A DNA stretch of 64,000 nt, taken from contig NZ_JAOQJK010000003.1 in assembly GCF_025567045.1 (NCBI RefSeq), forward strand, positions 124,001 through 188,000. Direction: 5' to 3'. Both the position numbers and the translations under genes were made by a program. The notes under the pieces are model-generated. The model did no database searches, was not told the origin of the DNA, and worked only from the letters and a program-made list of their open reading frames with translations. Position 1 is the first letter of the stretch; each line of letters begins with the position of its first letter. This DNA comes from Barnesiella propionica. Its GTDB lineage: Bacteria > Bacteroidota > Bacteroidia > Bacteroidales > Barnesiellaceae. Of this stretch, positions 17,845-27,120 are shown one piece after another.

Positions 17845-18876
17845 ATGAACCGACTAAAATATCGCCTTTTACTTTTAGTACTAGCCTGGGTATCAATAAC
17901 AGCATATGGGCAAGAAGGAAAGTCTTCATTCGATTTTTTGAATATTACATCATCATCACATGTTTATGCTTTAGGAGGCAACAACATTTCGATCATAGAA
18001 GACGACATCAGCTTGATAAACCAGAATCCCGCGCTACTGGGGCCCGAATTGAATCTGCAACTGGGACTCAATTACATGCATTATGTCGGCGGAATAAATC
18101 TGGCCGGTGCATCTTTTGCCAAAGCAGCAGGAGAGAACGGAGCGTGGGCGGCCGGAATTCAGTATTACGGATACGGAAAAATGAAACAAACCGACGAAAC
18201 CGGCATGATAATGGGGGAATTCAGTCCCAAAGACATTGTATTCAACGGAATGTATTCACACAATATTACAAACCGGTTAAGAGGAGGTATCAATACGAAA
18301 TTTCTCTATTCCTCTTATGAACAATATACATCTTTAGCTCTGGCCGTAGACCTGGGGATCAACTACTACCGGTCCGAATCGGACCTGTCATTATCTCTGG
18401 TTATAAAAAATCTGGGAGGACAAATAAAGAAATATAACGAAACATTCGAGCGTATGCCTTGGGATATACAACTGGGATATACACAATCCCTTGAACACGC
18501 CCCAGTTCGGGTATCGGTTACCGCTCATCATCTCACACGCTGGAAATTGCCTTACCTTTCAGTAAACAGCGGAAGCCAAAGCAGCGACTCCGAAGAAATA
18601 TCCGAAAAAGGAAATTTCGCATCAGATTTATTCCGGCACCTGGTTTTCGGCATAGACGTTTTACCGACCGACAACATATATCTGGCAGTAGGTTATAATT
18701 ACAAAACAAGAACTGATATGAAAACCTACGCACGGAACATACTTTCCGGATTCAGCATAGGTGCAGGCATTAGAGTAAAAATGTTCGGCATAGGAGTGGC
18801 TTTAGGGCAACAACATGTCAGTGGAACTACCTTTATGTTCAACCTTTCCACCAATTTATTTGAATTTAAAAAATAA
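17845..18876 (+). CDS. porQ: Type IX secretion system protein PorQ
   Basis: A 343-aa outer-membrane protein with a signal peptide ending TAYGQ (residue 23). The block [26 protein letters not shown] matches the PorV/PorQ family, and the C-terminal half is strand-rich ([20 protein letters not shown]). PorQ works with PorU, PorV and PorZ in the attachment complex that processes type IX cargo and anchors it to A-LPS. The following cmk and ispH genes reproduce the gene order known from Porphyromonas gingivalis, which supports the name. The stop codon lies 13 nt before the cmk start. No other secretion-system genes are in the window. Confidence 0.85.
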   Translation: MNRLKYRLLLLVLAWVSITAYGQEGKSSFDFLNITSSSHVYALGGNNISIIEDDISLINQNPALLGPELNLQLGLNYMHYVGGINLAGASFAKAAGENGAWAAGIQYYGYGKMKQTDETGMIMGEFSPKDIVFNGMYSHNITNRLRGGINTKFLYSSYEQYTSLALAVDLGINYYRSESDLSLSLVIKNLGGQIKKYNETFERMPWDIQLGYTQSLEHAPVRVSVTAHHLTRWKLPYLSVNSGSQSSDSEEISEKGNFASDLFRHLVFGIDVLPTDNIYLAVGYNYKTRTDMKTYARNILSGFSIGAGIRVKMFGIGVALGQQHVSGTTFMFNLSTNLFEFKK

Positions 18877-18889
18877 ATTACCCCCATAT

Positions 18890-19597
18890 ATGAACGAAAA
18901 TTCAAAAATCACTATAGCCATAGACGGCTTTTCCTCATGTGGAAAAAGTACTATGGCAAAAGATTTGGCGCGACAAATAGGTTATATTTACATTGATAGC
19001 GGAGCGATGTACCGTGCCGTTACTTTATATTGCCTGGAACACAACCTTATCTCGGGCGATATTGTTGATACAGAAACTTTACGGTCTTTAATGAACGACA
19101 TTCATATCAGCTTCCGGCTTAATTCCCAGACAGGAAAAGCAGATACATACCTGAACGGGAAAAACGTAGAAGATGAAATACGCTCAATGAAAGTATCGTC
19201 GAAGGTCAGTCCGGTCAGTGCTATACCGTTCGTACGCACCGCTATGGTAAAGCTGCAGCAGGAAATGGGCAAATCCAAAGGGATAGTAATGGACGGACGG
19301 GATATAGGTACAACTGTTTTTCCTGACGCCGAACTGAAGATATTTGTCACCGCTTCGGCCGAGACACGGGCACAACGCCGGGTAGATGAATTAAAAGCTA
19401 AAGGCATTCCCGTCGCCTATGACGAAGTCCTGGATAATATAAAAAGCCGGGACCACATAGACCAGAACCGTGCCGAAAGTCCGTTGAGAAAAGCAGATGA
19501 CGCCTTGCTGCTCGATAACTCGGATATCACTATCGAACAACAAAATAAATGGCTCCTCGAGCGATACACAGAAGCTATACAGAAAATAAAAACCTGA
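18890..19597 (+). CDS. cmk: Cytidylate kinase
   Basis: 235 aa from the ATG at 18890. An upstream in-frame ATG at 18815 would overlap porQ by 62 nt and add 25 residues unlike the family. The P-loop GFSSCGKST is at residues 13-21. [14 protein letters not shown] (substrate NMP loop), [20 protein letters not shown] and RAQRRVDEL follow in the expected order. It phosphorylates CMP and dCMP to the diphosphates for nucleic acid and CDP-lipid synthesis. It is the middle gene of porQ-cmk-ispH. Confidence 0.96.
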   Translation: MNENSKITIAIDGFSSCGKSTMAKDLARQIGYIYIDSGAMYRAVTLYCLEHNLISGDIVDTETLRSLMNDIHISFRLNSQTGKADTYLNGKNVEDEIRSMKVSSKVSPVSAIPFVRTAMVKLQQEMGKSKGIVMDGRDIGTTVFPDAELKIFVTASAETRAQRRVDELKAKGIPVAYDEVLDNIKSRDHIDQNRAESPLRKADDALLLDNSDITIEQQNKWLLERYTEAIQKIKT

Positions 19598-19606
19598 TTA
19601 TTCCGA

Positions 19607-20479
19607 ATGGTAAAAGTTGAAATCGATAAAAACTCCGGATTCTGCTTCGGGGTAGTCAATGCCATCAAAAAAGCAGAAGAAGAACTGGACAAGACCGGAC
19701 AATTATATTGTCTGGGCGATATCGTGCACAACAGCAACGAAGTAGAACGCTTAAAAGCAAAAGGACTCATCACCATCGACCATGAACAATTTAAGAAACT
19801 TCACCACGTAAAAGTATTGCTCCGCGCCCATGGAGAACCTCCCGAAACATACCGCATAGCCGAAAAAAACGACATCGAAATAATCGATGCCACATGTCCT
19901 GTCGTATTACAACTACAGAGGAAAATAAAACAATCGTTCGACAACAACGAACCGGATAAGACCCAAATTGTTATTTATGGAAAACTGGGACATGCCGAAG
20001 TAAATGGACTTGTGGGGCAAACTCATGGAACAGCGGTCGTTATAGAACACGCCGAAGACATAAAACGCATTGATTTCAGCAAGTCGATACGGCTTTATTC
20101 GCAAACGACCAAATCGGTAGAAGGATTCAGTAATATGGCGCACCAAATAGCAGAAAAAAAAGGAGGAAATGATTTTGAATCGTTCGATACCATCTGTAGG
20201 CAAGTAGCCAACCGCATTCCTAACATTAGGAATTTCGCACAGCAACATGACCTCATACTTTTTGTATGTGGAAAAAAAAGTTCCAACGGAAAAGTCCTTT
20301 TTGAAGAATGTTGCCAGGTAAACCCTGAATCACGCATGGTTTCCGATGTAAGCGAAATATTACCCGAATGGCTTGAAAAAAAAGAAAGCATAGGTATTTG
20401 CGGAGCCACATCCACTCCACGTTGGCTGATGTCCGAAGTAGCCGATTATGTAAAACAGATGCTGGGACAGGACGAATAA
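19607..20479 (+). CDS. ispH: 4-hydroxy-3-methylbut-2-enyl diphosphate reductase
   Basis: 290 aa. The three cysteines that hold the [4Fe-4S] cluster are C13 (SGFCFGV), C97 (IDATCPVV) and C197 (FDTICRQV). GDIVHNSNEV (substrate His 41) and GHAEVNGLVGQT with the catalytic Glu near residue 131 are in place. It makes IPP and DMAPP in the last step of the methylerythritol phosphate pathway. The polyprenyl synthase at 15.3-16.2 kb uses the same products but is not in this operon. It starts 9 nt after cmk. Confidence 0.96.
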   Translation: MVKVEIDKNSGFCFGVVNAIKKAEEELDKTGQLYCLGDIVHNSNEVERLKAKGLITIDHEQFKKLHHVKVLLRAHGEPPETYRIAEKNDIEIIDATCPVVLQLQRKIKQSFDNNEPDKTQIVIYGKLGHAEVNGLVGQTHGTAVVIEHAEDIKRIDFSKSIRLYSQTTKSVEGFSNMAHQIAEKKGGNDFESFDTICRQVANRIPNIRNFAQQHDLILFVCGKKSSNGKVLFEECCQVNPESRMVSDVSEILPEWLEKKESIGICGATSTPRWLMSEVADYVKQMLGQDE

Positions 20480-20499
20480 AAGGCTTCACCTTTTTTTAT
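20476..20499 (+). terminator. Weak terminator after ispH
   Basis: A short AAAGG/CCTTT stem with a 5-nt loop directly after the ispH stop is followed by a run of T. It is a marginal structure. Confidence 0.4.
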
Positions 20500-20552
20500 G
20501 CTTTATTAAACACGATTATTTTTTTTGTCATATTGCTTTAAAAAATAGTTAC

Positions 20553-20560
20553 TACTTTTG
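20553..20560 (+). promoter_or_regulatory. pfkA promoter -7 element
   Basis: TACTTTTG fits the TAnnTTTG consensus and ends 39 nt before the pfkA ATG. A TTGC lies 16 nt upstream, so the -33 spacing is slightly short. Confidence 0.55.
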
Positions 20561-20599
20561 TGGAAAGTTTCATAGAATTTAAATTAAAACAATATTCCT

Positions 20600-21580
20600 A
20601 TGTCAGCTATTAAATGTATTGGAATTTTGACATCGGGAGGAGATGCTCCCGGAATGAATGCGGCAATACGGGCCGTAACCCGTGCCGCGATTTATAACGG
20701 TTTTGAGGTAAAAGCAATTTACAAAGGTTATAAAGGATTGATCACAGGCGATATCGAACAGTTCAGAACACAAAACGTAAGTAATATTATTCAACTTGGA
20801 GGCACAATACTAAAAACAGCCCGCTGTAAAGAATTCGAAACCCCTGAAGGACGCCAGTTGGCTTACGATACTCTCCAAAAAGAACATATTGACGCACTGG
20901 TCGTGATAGGAGGAGACGGAACGTTAACGGGAGCACGTATATTCGCTACAGAGTTCAACTATCCCATAGTGGGGCTTCCGGGAACAATCGATAACGACTT
21001 GTACGGAACCGATACTACCATTGGTTACGACACGGCGCTAAATACAATTATGGACGCTGTAGATAAAATAAGGGATACGGCTACATCTCACGAACGGTTA
21101 TTCTTCATCGAAGTTATGGGCCGTGATGCCGGGTTCCTCGCATTGAACGGAGCTATCGCGACAGGTTGCGAAGCGGCTATCATCCCGGAAATATCCACCG
21201 AAGTGGACCAGTTGGAAGAATTGATCAAAAGCGGTTTCCGAAAATCAAAAAACAGCAGTATCGTGCTCGTGGCAGAAAGCCCTGTGACCGGAGGTGCGAT
21301 GCATTACGCCGAACGTGTGAAGAATGAATATCCAGAATATGACGTACGCGTAACCATTCTGGGACATATACAAAGGGGAGGATCTCCTACGGCACACGAC
21401 CGTATCCTTGCCAGCCGTATGGGATCCGCGGCAATAGATGCTCTCATGGAAGACCAAAGAAATGTCATGATAGGTATTCGTAACGATGAAATAGAATATG
21501 TGCCTTTCAATAAAGCTATTAAAAACGACAAACCTATTGACAGGGAATTACTGAATACCCTGCGCAAACTCTCTATCTGA
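20600..21580 (+). CDS. pfkA: ATP-dependent 6-phosphofructokinase
   Basis: 326 aa. It has [16 protein letters not shown] (residues 11-26), [10 protein letters not shown] (ATP site, GGDGT with Gly at the position that marks ATP rather than PPi use), the catalytic [10 protein letters not shown], the [10 protein letters not shown] fructose-6-phosphate site and [15 protein letters not shown]. The full set indicates an active glycolytic enzyme of the bacterial tetrameric type. It is a monocistronic unit with its own promoter and terminator. Confidence 0.96.
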   Translation: MSAIKCIGILTSGGDAPGMNAAIRAVTRAAIYNGFEVKAIYKGYKGLITGDIEQFRTQNVSNIIQLGGTILKTARCKEFETPEGRQLAYDTLQKEHIDALVVIGGDGTLTGARIFATEFNYPIVGLPGTIDNDLYGTDTTIGYDTALNTIMDAVDKIRDTATSHERLFFIEVMGRDAGFLALNGAIATGCEAAIIPEISTEVDQLEELIKSGFRKSKNSSIVLVAESPVTGGAMHYAERVKNEYPEYDVRVTILGHIQRGGSPTAHDRILASRMGSAAIDALMEDQRNVMIGIRNDEIEYVPFNKAIKNDKPIDRELLNTLRKLSI

Positions 21581-21602
21581 AAAAGATTATAAAACTATAC
21601 AG

Positions 21603-21641
21603 GCAGAAGTATTTCATGATATGAAGTACTTCTGTTTTTTT
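21603..21641 (+). terminator. pfkA terminator
   Basis: A stem of about 13 bp (CAGAAGTATTTCAT / ATGAAGTACTTCTG) with one mismatch is followed by seven T, 22 nt after the pfkA stop. Confidence 0.85.
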
Positions 21642-21729
21642 ATCGCCTCTCCTCGACAGAATTTTGAAAAAACACATTATACATGTATTATTTACTTCAT
21701 TACCCACTACTATATTTAATTTTTTTTCA

Positions 21730-21737
21730 TAAGTTTG
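21730..21737 (+). promoter_or_regulatory. Candidate rel promoter -7 element
   Basis: TAAGTTTG fits TAnnTTTG and ends 28 nt before the rel ATG. No -33 TTTG is at the usual distance. Confidence 0.45.
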
Positions 21738-21765
21738 TCTTTTTGACAAGTATAAGAAACCATAT

Positions 21766-24000
21766 ATGGAAAGTTCCGATGCAAAACAAATAGCAGATGA
21801 GCAACTCATTGAAGAAAAATTTCAGGAGTTACTGAACGGATATCTCAATTCGAACCATCGCAAAAAGGTCGAAATCATCGAGCGTGCGTTTAAATTTGCC
21901 AACGAAGCCCACCGCGGTATAAGAAGGCGCTCCGGAGAACCATACATACTTCACCCCATAGCAGTAGCTCGCATAGTAAGCCAGGAAATAGGTTTGGGCT
22001 CCACATCCATATGCGCAGCCTTACTTCACGATGTTGTGGAAGATACCGAATATACGGTAGAAGATATCGAAAATCTCTTTGGAAAAAAGATAGCTTCCAT
22101 TGTATCTGGACTGACCAAAATATCGGGAGGAATATTCGGAGATCAGGCTTCGGCCCAAGCTGAAAATTTCAGGAAATTATTGCTTACCATGTCCGAGGAT
22201 ATTCGTGTCATTCTTATTAAAATGGCAGATCGTCTGCACAATATGCGCACACTCGGGTCCATGTTACCCAGCAAGCAATATAAGATCGCAGGCGAAACTT
22301 TATACATATATGCTCCCCTGGCCCACCGGCTCGGACTTTTCGCTATTAAAACAGAATTGGAAGACCTGAGCTTCAAGTATGAGCATCCCGAAGCATATAA
22401 ACAGATACAACAAAAAATACAATATACAGAAAAAGACCGGCAAGCTATCTATGAAAATTTCGCAAAGCCCATCGAAAAAAGGATGAAGGAGTTAGGCTTT
22501 AAATTCGAGATGAAAGCCCGGGTAAAATCCGTATACTCTATATGGAACAAAATGCAGACCAAACACATTCCATTCGAAGAAGTGTATGACCTGTATGCCG
22601 TCCGCATCATTTTTCAATGCAATAACGAAGCAGACGAGAAAAAAGAATGCTGGAATATATATTCTATAATAACAGACATTTACAAACTCCACCCCGAACG
22701 AACACGCGATTGGGTGAGTCGTCCTAAAGCAAACGGCTACAAAGCCCTTCACCTCACGGTTATGGGACCTGACGGAAACTGGATAGAAGTACAGATACGG
22801 AGCGAAAAAATGGACGAGATCGCAGAACGCGGTTTTGCAGCACACTGGAAATATAAAGTAGGAGACTCCGACGAGGAATCGGAATTGGACGTATGGTTAA
22901 AAACGATCAAAGATATACTTGAACATCCCGAACCGAATGCTATCGATTTTCTCGATACAATCAAACTGAATTTATTCAGTACCGAGATTTTCGTTTTCAC
23001 CCCCAAAGGCGATCTTATTACACTCCCAACGGACGCTACCGCACTGGATCTGGCATTCACCCTGCACTCCGATCTCGGTTTCCATTGCATTGCCGCAAAA
23101 GTAAACCACAAACTGGTTCCTTTAAGCCAGAAACTACAAAGCGGAGACCAGGTAGAAATATTAACTTCAAAGTCCCAAACGCCCAAAGAAGAATGGCTGT
23201 CACTCGTCACCACGGCAAAAGCGAGAACAAGGCTAACAGCAGCTTTACGAAAAGACAGACGACTGAATATCTCCAAAGGAGAAAAAATATTCAAAGAATT
23301 CCTGTCCAGTAATAATATAGAAAATGACAACAAACTTATCACTAAATTATTAAATCATTTCGGACTTGCACAGCGGGAAGAATTGTTCTTCAAAATAGGG
23401 AATAATGATCTGGAATTAGGAGAAAGTATTCGTAAATTCCTAAAAGAGAAAAATCAGAATATTTTCATGAAATATCTGAAAATATCTTTCGGCGGCGGAA
23501 ACAATAATAAACAGCCGGATGCGGAAGAGCGTCCCGTCATAGACAGGAAACAAAATTATATACTAAAAGATCACAACGGTATAAAAAATTACGCCATTGC
23601 AACTTGTTGCAATCCTATCCCCGGCGATGACGTATTAGGATATGTCGATGAAAATGAAACGGTTATAGTACATAAAAGAGAATGTCCCGTCGCCATGAGA
23701 CTCAAAAGTAGTTTCGGTCCCCGGTTGGTATCGACGCAATGGGAGTCCGGCATAACACAATCTTTCCCGGCAACTATCCTCATTGAAGGAATAGACCGTA
23801 TAGGAATACTGAACGAAATAACACGTACCATTTCCAACGAACTCAATATCAATATAAGAAATCTTGCCATAGAAGCGCAAGAAGGCGTTTTCCACGGTTC
23901 TCTCAATATTTTGGTACATGATGCAAAATCCGTTGAAACACTTTGTCGAAAACTAAAAAAAATAAAAGGTGTAAAAGCGGCAAGCCGGGCCAAAGAATAA
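21766..24000 (+). CDS. rel: Bifunctional (p)ppGpp synthetase/hydrolase
   Basis: 744 aa with the full Rel/SpoT layout. The HD hydrolase domain has His 63, HD at residues 88-89 in ALLHDVVEDTEY, and MADRLHNMRTL. The synthetase domain (about 230-345) has GYKALHLTV. The TGS domain is about 400-460 (VFTPKGDLITLP). A Cys-rich conserved region (ATCCNPIPGDDVLGY, near 615) and a C-terminal ACT domain (about 670-744) follow. Intact HD residues argue that it both makes and degrades the stringent-response alarmone. It is followed after 16 nt by a lipoprotein gene and then a 7TM-HD phosphodiesterase. Confidence 0.95.
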   Translation: MESSDAKQIADEQLIEEKFQELLNGYLNSNHRKKVEIIERAFKFANEAHRGIRRRSGEPYILHPIAVARIVSQEIGLGSTSICAALLHDVVEDTEYTVEDIENLFGKKIASIVSGLTKISGGIFGDQASAQAENFRKLLLTMSEDIRVILIKMADRLHNMRTLGSMLPSKQYKIAGETLYIYAPLAHRLGLFAIKTELEDLSFKYEHPEAYKQIQQKIQYTEKDRQAIYENFAKPIEKRMKELGFKFEMKARVKSVYSIWNKMQTKHIPFEEVYDLYAVRIIFQCNNEADEKKECWNIYSIITDIYKLHPERTRDWVSRPKANGYKALHLTVMGPDGNWIEVQIRSEKMDEIAERGFAAHWKYKVGDSDEESELDVWLKTIKDILEHPEPNAIDFLDTIKLNLFSTEIFVFTPKGDLITLPTDATALDLAFTLHSDLGFHCIAAKVNHKLVPLSQKLQSGDQVEILTSKSQTPKEEWLSLVTTAKARTRLTAALRKDRRLNISKGEKIFKEFLSSNNIENDNKLITKLLNHFGLAQREELFFKIGNNDLELGESIRKFLKEKNQNIFMKYLKISFGGGNNNKQPDAEERPVIDRKQNYILKDHNGIKNYAIATCCNPIPGDDVLGYVDENETVIVHKRECPVAMRLKSSFGPRLVSTQWESGITQSFPATILIEGIDRIGILNEITRTISNELNINIRNLAIEAQEGVFHGSLNILVHDAKSVETLCRKLKKIKGVKAASRAKE

Positions 24001-24016
24001 TTAAAAACCAAGCATA

Positions 24017-24850
24017 ATGAAAAAAGTTTTACATTGTATTTTATTCTGCCTCCTGTTTATCTCCTGTAAAGATGACGGAAAGAATTATCATTTAAGCGGA
24101 CGCGCAGAAAAAGGCACTTTAGTAGACAACTCCATGATATTTGTCCTGGAGACCAACAGTAAATTCGCCACTACGGGAGATGTCATCAGAACCGTAACCA
24201 ACAAAGGAGGAGCCTACGAATTTAATGTAAAACTGAAAGAACCTTTCGTTTCCGTCACAGCAATGGGATATTATTACAATGAAATAACAGGTAAAACTAC
24301 CGAACCCACTGACGGAGATAAAGACGACACGTCGGCAGGTAAAATAACATTATACGCACTGGCCGAATTGTCTGAAGGAAGTAATATTAATCTGAATGTG
24401 ATAACAACTATCACAAAAGACAGGATACTGAATCTTATTCAGACAGGAATGTCCTATGAAAGCGCTTACAAACAGGCACAGTTTGAGCTCCTGTCACACT
24501 TCGGATTACAACGATATGCCGAAAAAAATGCAAATACTTTCTCCATAACTGCCGGTAATGAAGAAGCCGGAGCCTTACTCGTTATATCTGCAGCGCTTCT
24601 GGTGAATCAGACGCCCTCTTCTTTCCAGGATTATCTGAATAAAATCTGCACCGAATTTGCAAAAAAAGGAAAACTGGCAAAATACATGATTACCGCATAT
24701 GAGGCCAATTGCCAGAAATTAAATCTGAACCAACTAACTACATGGACCAAACGTTATTATAGTACACTGGGAATACCTATAGAATTACCCAATCTGGCAT
24801 TATTCATCGACTGGAACGGAGACGGTGTAGCCGGAAACGAGATAAACTGA
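24017..24850 (+). CDS. Probable surface lipoprotein
   Basis: 277 aa. The signal peptide ends in LFISC, with the lipidated Cys at residue 17. The next residues KDDG match the K-(D/E)2 export signal that sends Bacteroidetes lipoproteins to the cell surface. Residues 25-85 form a carboxypeptidase-regulatory-like beta domain, the middle is helical, and the protein ends DWNGDGVAGNEIN, which looks like a single calcium-binding dockerin or EF-like loop. No catalytic motif is seen. It sits 16 nt behind rel and 57 nt ahead of the 7TM-HD gene. The link to alarmone signalling is only positional. Confidence 0.7.
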   Translation: MKKVLHCILFCLLFISCKDDGKNYHLSGRAEKGTLVDNSMIFVLETNSKFATTGDVIRTVTNKGGAYEFNVKLKEPFVSVTAMGYYYNEITGKTTEPTDGDKDDTSAGKITLYALAELSEGSNINLNVITTITKDRILNLIQTGMSYESAYKQAQFELLSHFGLQRYAEKNANTFSITAGNEEAGALLVISAALLVNQTPSSFQDYLNKICTEFAKKGKLAKYMITAYEANCQKLNLNQLTTWTKRYYSTLGIPIELPNLALFIDWNGDGVAGNEIN

Positions 24851-24907
24851 AAACAAGACCGTTCTGTTGGTATTACATAAAAAGATTTCGACAGTAAATA
24901 TTAATAT

Positions 24908-27022
24908 ATGAAAGCTAAAAACCAATCTCATAAACATATATGGATATTACAGGCTCTATTCTTTATTGCGGCCGTATCGGTGCTTACCTATTTTTTCCCC
25001 CGGGAAGGAAAATTCAGGTATAATTTTCAGGAAGGAAAACCTTGGAAATACGGACTACTTACCGCATCTTTCGATTTTCCCATATATAAAAGCGATGAAC
25101 GCATAGCTTACGAAAAAGATAGCTTGTTACGAAACTTCGAACCGTTCTTTTCCGCAGAAAAAGAAATAGCCAAAAGCAACATAAGCGCACTGGAAAAAAC
25201 GTTGAAATCTTATCAGGAAATGCCGGTTCCCTATTACCTATATGAAAAAATCATACAATCGGTAAAAAAAATATACGACGACGGTATTGTTTCTTCCGAA
25301 GTATATGACCAGATACAAAACAATAAAATAAAATCGGTACGGATAATCGATAAAAACATTGCGAAAGAATATCCCGTACAGTCGTTCCGTTCGGCACGGA
25401 AAGCGTACGAAACCGTACTGGAAGAATTTCCCGATGTATATACCCGGCACATACTGCAATCATGCAACCTCAATGATTATCTTGCGGAAAACATGAAATA
25501 TGACAGTATCACCACCAATAAGTTCAAAGAGGACCTTTTACAAAGGGTTTCGCTCTCTTCCGGCGTCGTACAGGCGGGAGAACGTATCGTTGACCGGGGA
25601 GAAATTATAACTCCGCAAACTTACCTGATCCTTAAATCACTGGAAACAGTCACCTTAAAAAAGAACACGAACAATAACTTACAAGAAAAAACAGTTATAG
25701 GACAAGTCATTGTATTTACCTGTCTCCTCCTTTTTTTCTATCTTTTCCTCGCATTGTTCCGTCCCGGAATATTCAACGACCTGCGTAAACTTGGTTTCCT
25801 GATGATGTTGATCGTTGGCATATCACTGGCAGCATTCTTCCTGGCAAAATTCCGTTTGCTGGGACTGTATCTGGTTCCTTTTGCCATAATCCCTATCGTT
25901 ACGGTTACTTTTCTGGATTCCCGTGTTGCATTATACGTACACATTATCACAGTACTTATCTGTTCATTCTGCGCACCCTTTGCTCTGGAATTTATCTTTC
26001 TTCAGATAATCGCCGGAATGACGGCAATCGACAGCCTGAGCGACATGGTAAAACGCTCCCAACTGGTACGTACGGCCATATTGGTATATATTTCATACTG
26101 TATTACATACACCGGATATACCATGTTAACCGAAGGAGACCTGAATAAACTCAATCTGGATATGTTCCTTTATCTGGGAATAAATTGTATCTGCATATTA
26201 TTCGCATACCTCATCATCTTCTTTTTTGAAAAAATATTCGGATTCGTATCTACCGTTACCTTAGTCGAATTATCCGATGTAAATAATCCCCTGTTAAGAC
26301 AATTGTCCGAAGAATGTCCCGGAACTTTCCAGCACACCCTGCAGGTTTCCAATCTGGCTGCAGAAGCGGCAAATAAAATCGGAGCCCGTTCCCAACTGGC
26401 ACGTACGGGAGCACTTTATCACGACATAGGGAAATTAAAGAATCCGGCATTTTTCACCGAGAACCAGTCCGGAGTGAACCCGCACAGTACATTACCGTTT
26501 GAACAAAGTGCCCAAATCATTATTTCCCATGTAAAAGACGGTGCTAAAATGGCCGACAAACAAATGCTACCATTACCTATCCGCGATTTCATTCTCATGC
26601 ACCACGGTAGAGGTAAAGCCAAATATTTCTATAATTCATATTGCAATAAATATCCCGATAAACCGGTAGACGAAGAAAAATTCATGTACCCGGGCCCCAA
26701 TCCTAACACCAAAGAAACAGGAATAGTAATGATGGCCGATTCAGTAGAAGCAGCTTCACGCAGCTTGAAAGAATATACCGAAGAATCTATTTCAAAACTG
26801 GTAAACAGCATCATTGACGGACAAGTCTCAGAAGGGCTGCTCAAACAGACTCCTCTGAGTTTTCGTGACGTGGAAATAATAAAACAAACCTTTATCGAAA
26901 AACTGAAAACCATATACCACACGCGAATAAGCTATCCCGAATTAAACTCCGACAATAAAGAAGAAAAAGAAAACGCATATAAAAGTTTTCTGGACATAGG
27001 TTCTATATTAAAAAATAAATAG
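24908..27022 (+). CDS. 7TM-HD phosphodiesterase (PgpH-like)
   Basis: 704 aa in the 7TMR-HDED/7TM-7TMR-HD layout. There is one N-terminal membrane helix (about 12-28), an extracytoplasmic domain to about residue 260, a bundle of about seven membrane helices (275-460) and a cytoplasmic HD domain. The HD motif is in GALYHDIGKLKNPAFF, with further metal ligands in MHHGRGKAKYFY and MMADSVEAASRSL. Relatives such as Listeria PgpH degrade cyclic-di-AMP and are inhibited by ppGpp. By family this is the likely substrate, but no diadenylate cyclase gene is in the window. The proximity to rel is suggestive. Confidence 0.85.
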   Translation: MKAKNQSHKHIWILQALFFIAAVSVLTYFFPREGKFRYNFQEGKPWKYGLLTASFDFPIYKSDERIAYEKDSLLRNFEPFFSAEKEIAKSNISALEKTLKSYQEMPVPYYLYEKIIQSVKKIYDDGIVSSEVYDQIQNNKIKSVRIIDKNIAKEYPVQSFRSARKAYETVLEEFPDVYTRHILQSCNLNDYLAENMKYDSITTNKFKEDLLQRVSLSSGVVQAGERIVDRGEIITPQTYLILKSLETVTLKKNTNNNLQEKTVIGQVIVFTCLLLFFYLFLALFRPGIFNDLRKLGFLMMLIVGISLAAFFLAKFRLLGLYLVPFAIIPIVTVTFLDSRVALYVHIITVLICSFCAPFALEFIFLQIIAGMTAIDSLSDMVKRSQLVRTAILVYISYCITYTGYTMLTEGDLNKLNLDMFLYLGINCICILFAYLIIFFFEKIFGFVSTVTLVELSDVNNPLLRQLSEECPGTFQHTLQVSNLAAEAANKIGARSQLARTGALYHDIGKLKNPAFFTENQSGVNPHSTLPFEQSAQIIISHVKDGAKMADKQMLPLPIRDFILMHHGRGKAKYFYNSYCNKYPDKPVDEEKFMYPGPNPNTKETGIVMMADSVEAASRSLKEYTEESISKLVNSIIDGQVSEGLLKQTPLSFRDVEIIKQTFIEKLKTIYHTRISYPELNSDNKEEKENAYKSFLDIGSILKNK

Positions 27023-27055
27023 GCAAATATCCTTTTAATTTTCCAATCAGATACA

Positions 27056-27097
27056 AAAAGGTCCCTGAGATTAATAAGTATTCTCAGAGACCTTTCT
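27056..27097. terminator. Bidirectional terminator
   Basis: An AAAGGTCCCTGAGA / TCTCAGAGACCTTT stem with one mismatch lies between the convergent 7TM-HD and peptidase genes, with A tracts on the left and T-rich sequence on the right. It can serve both strands. Confidence 0.8.
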
Positions 27098-27120
27098 TAT
27101 TAATAATGCAGAAAAGAATA

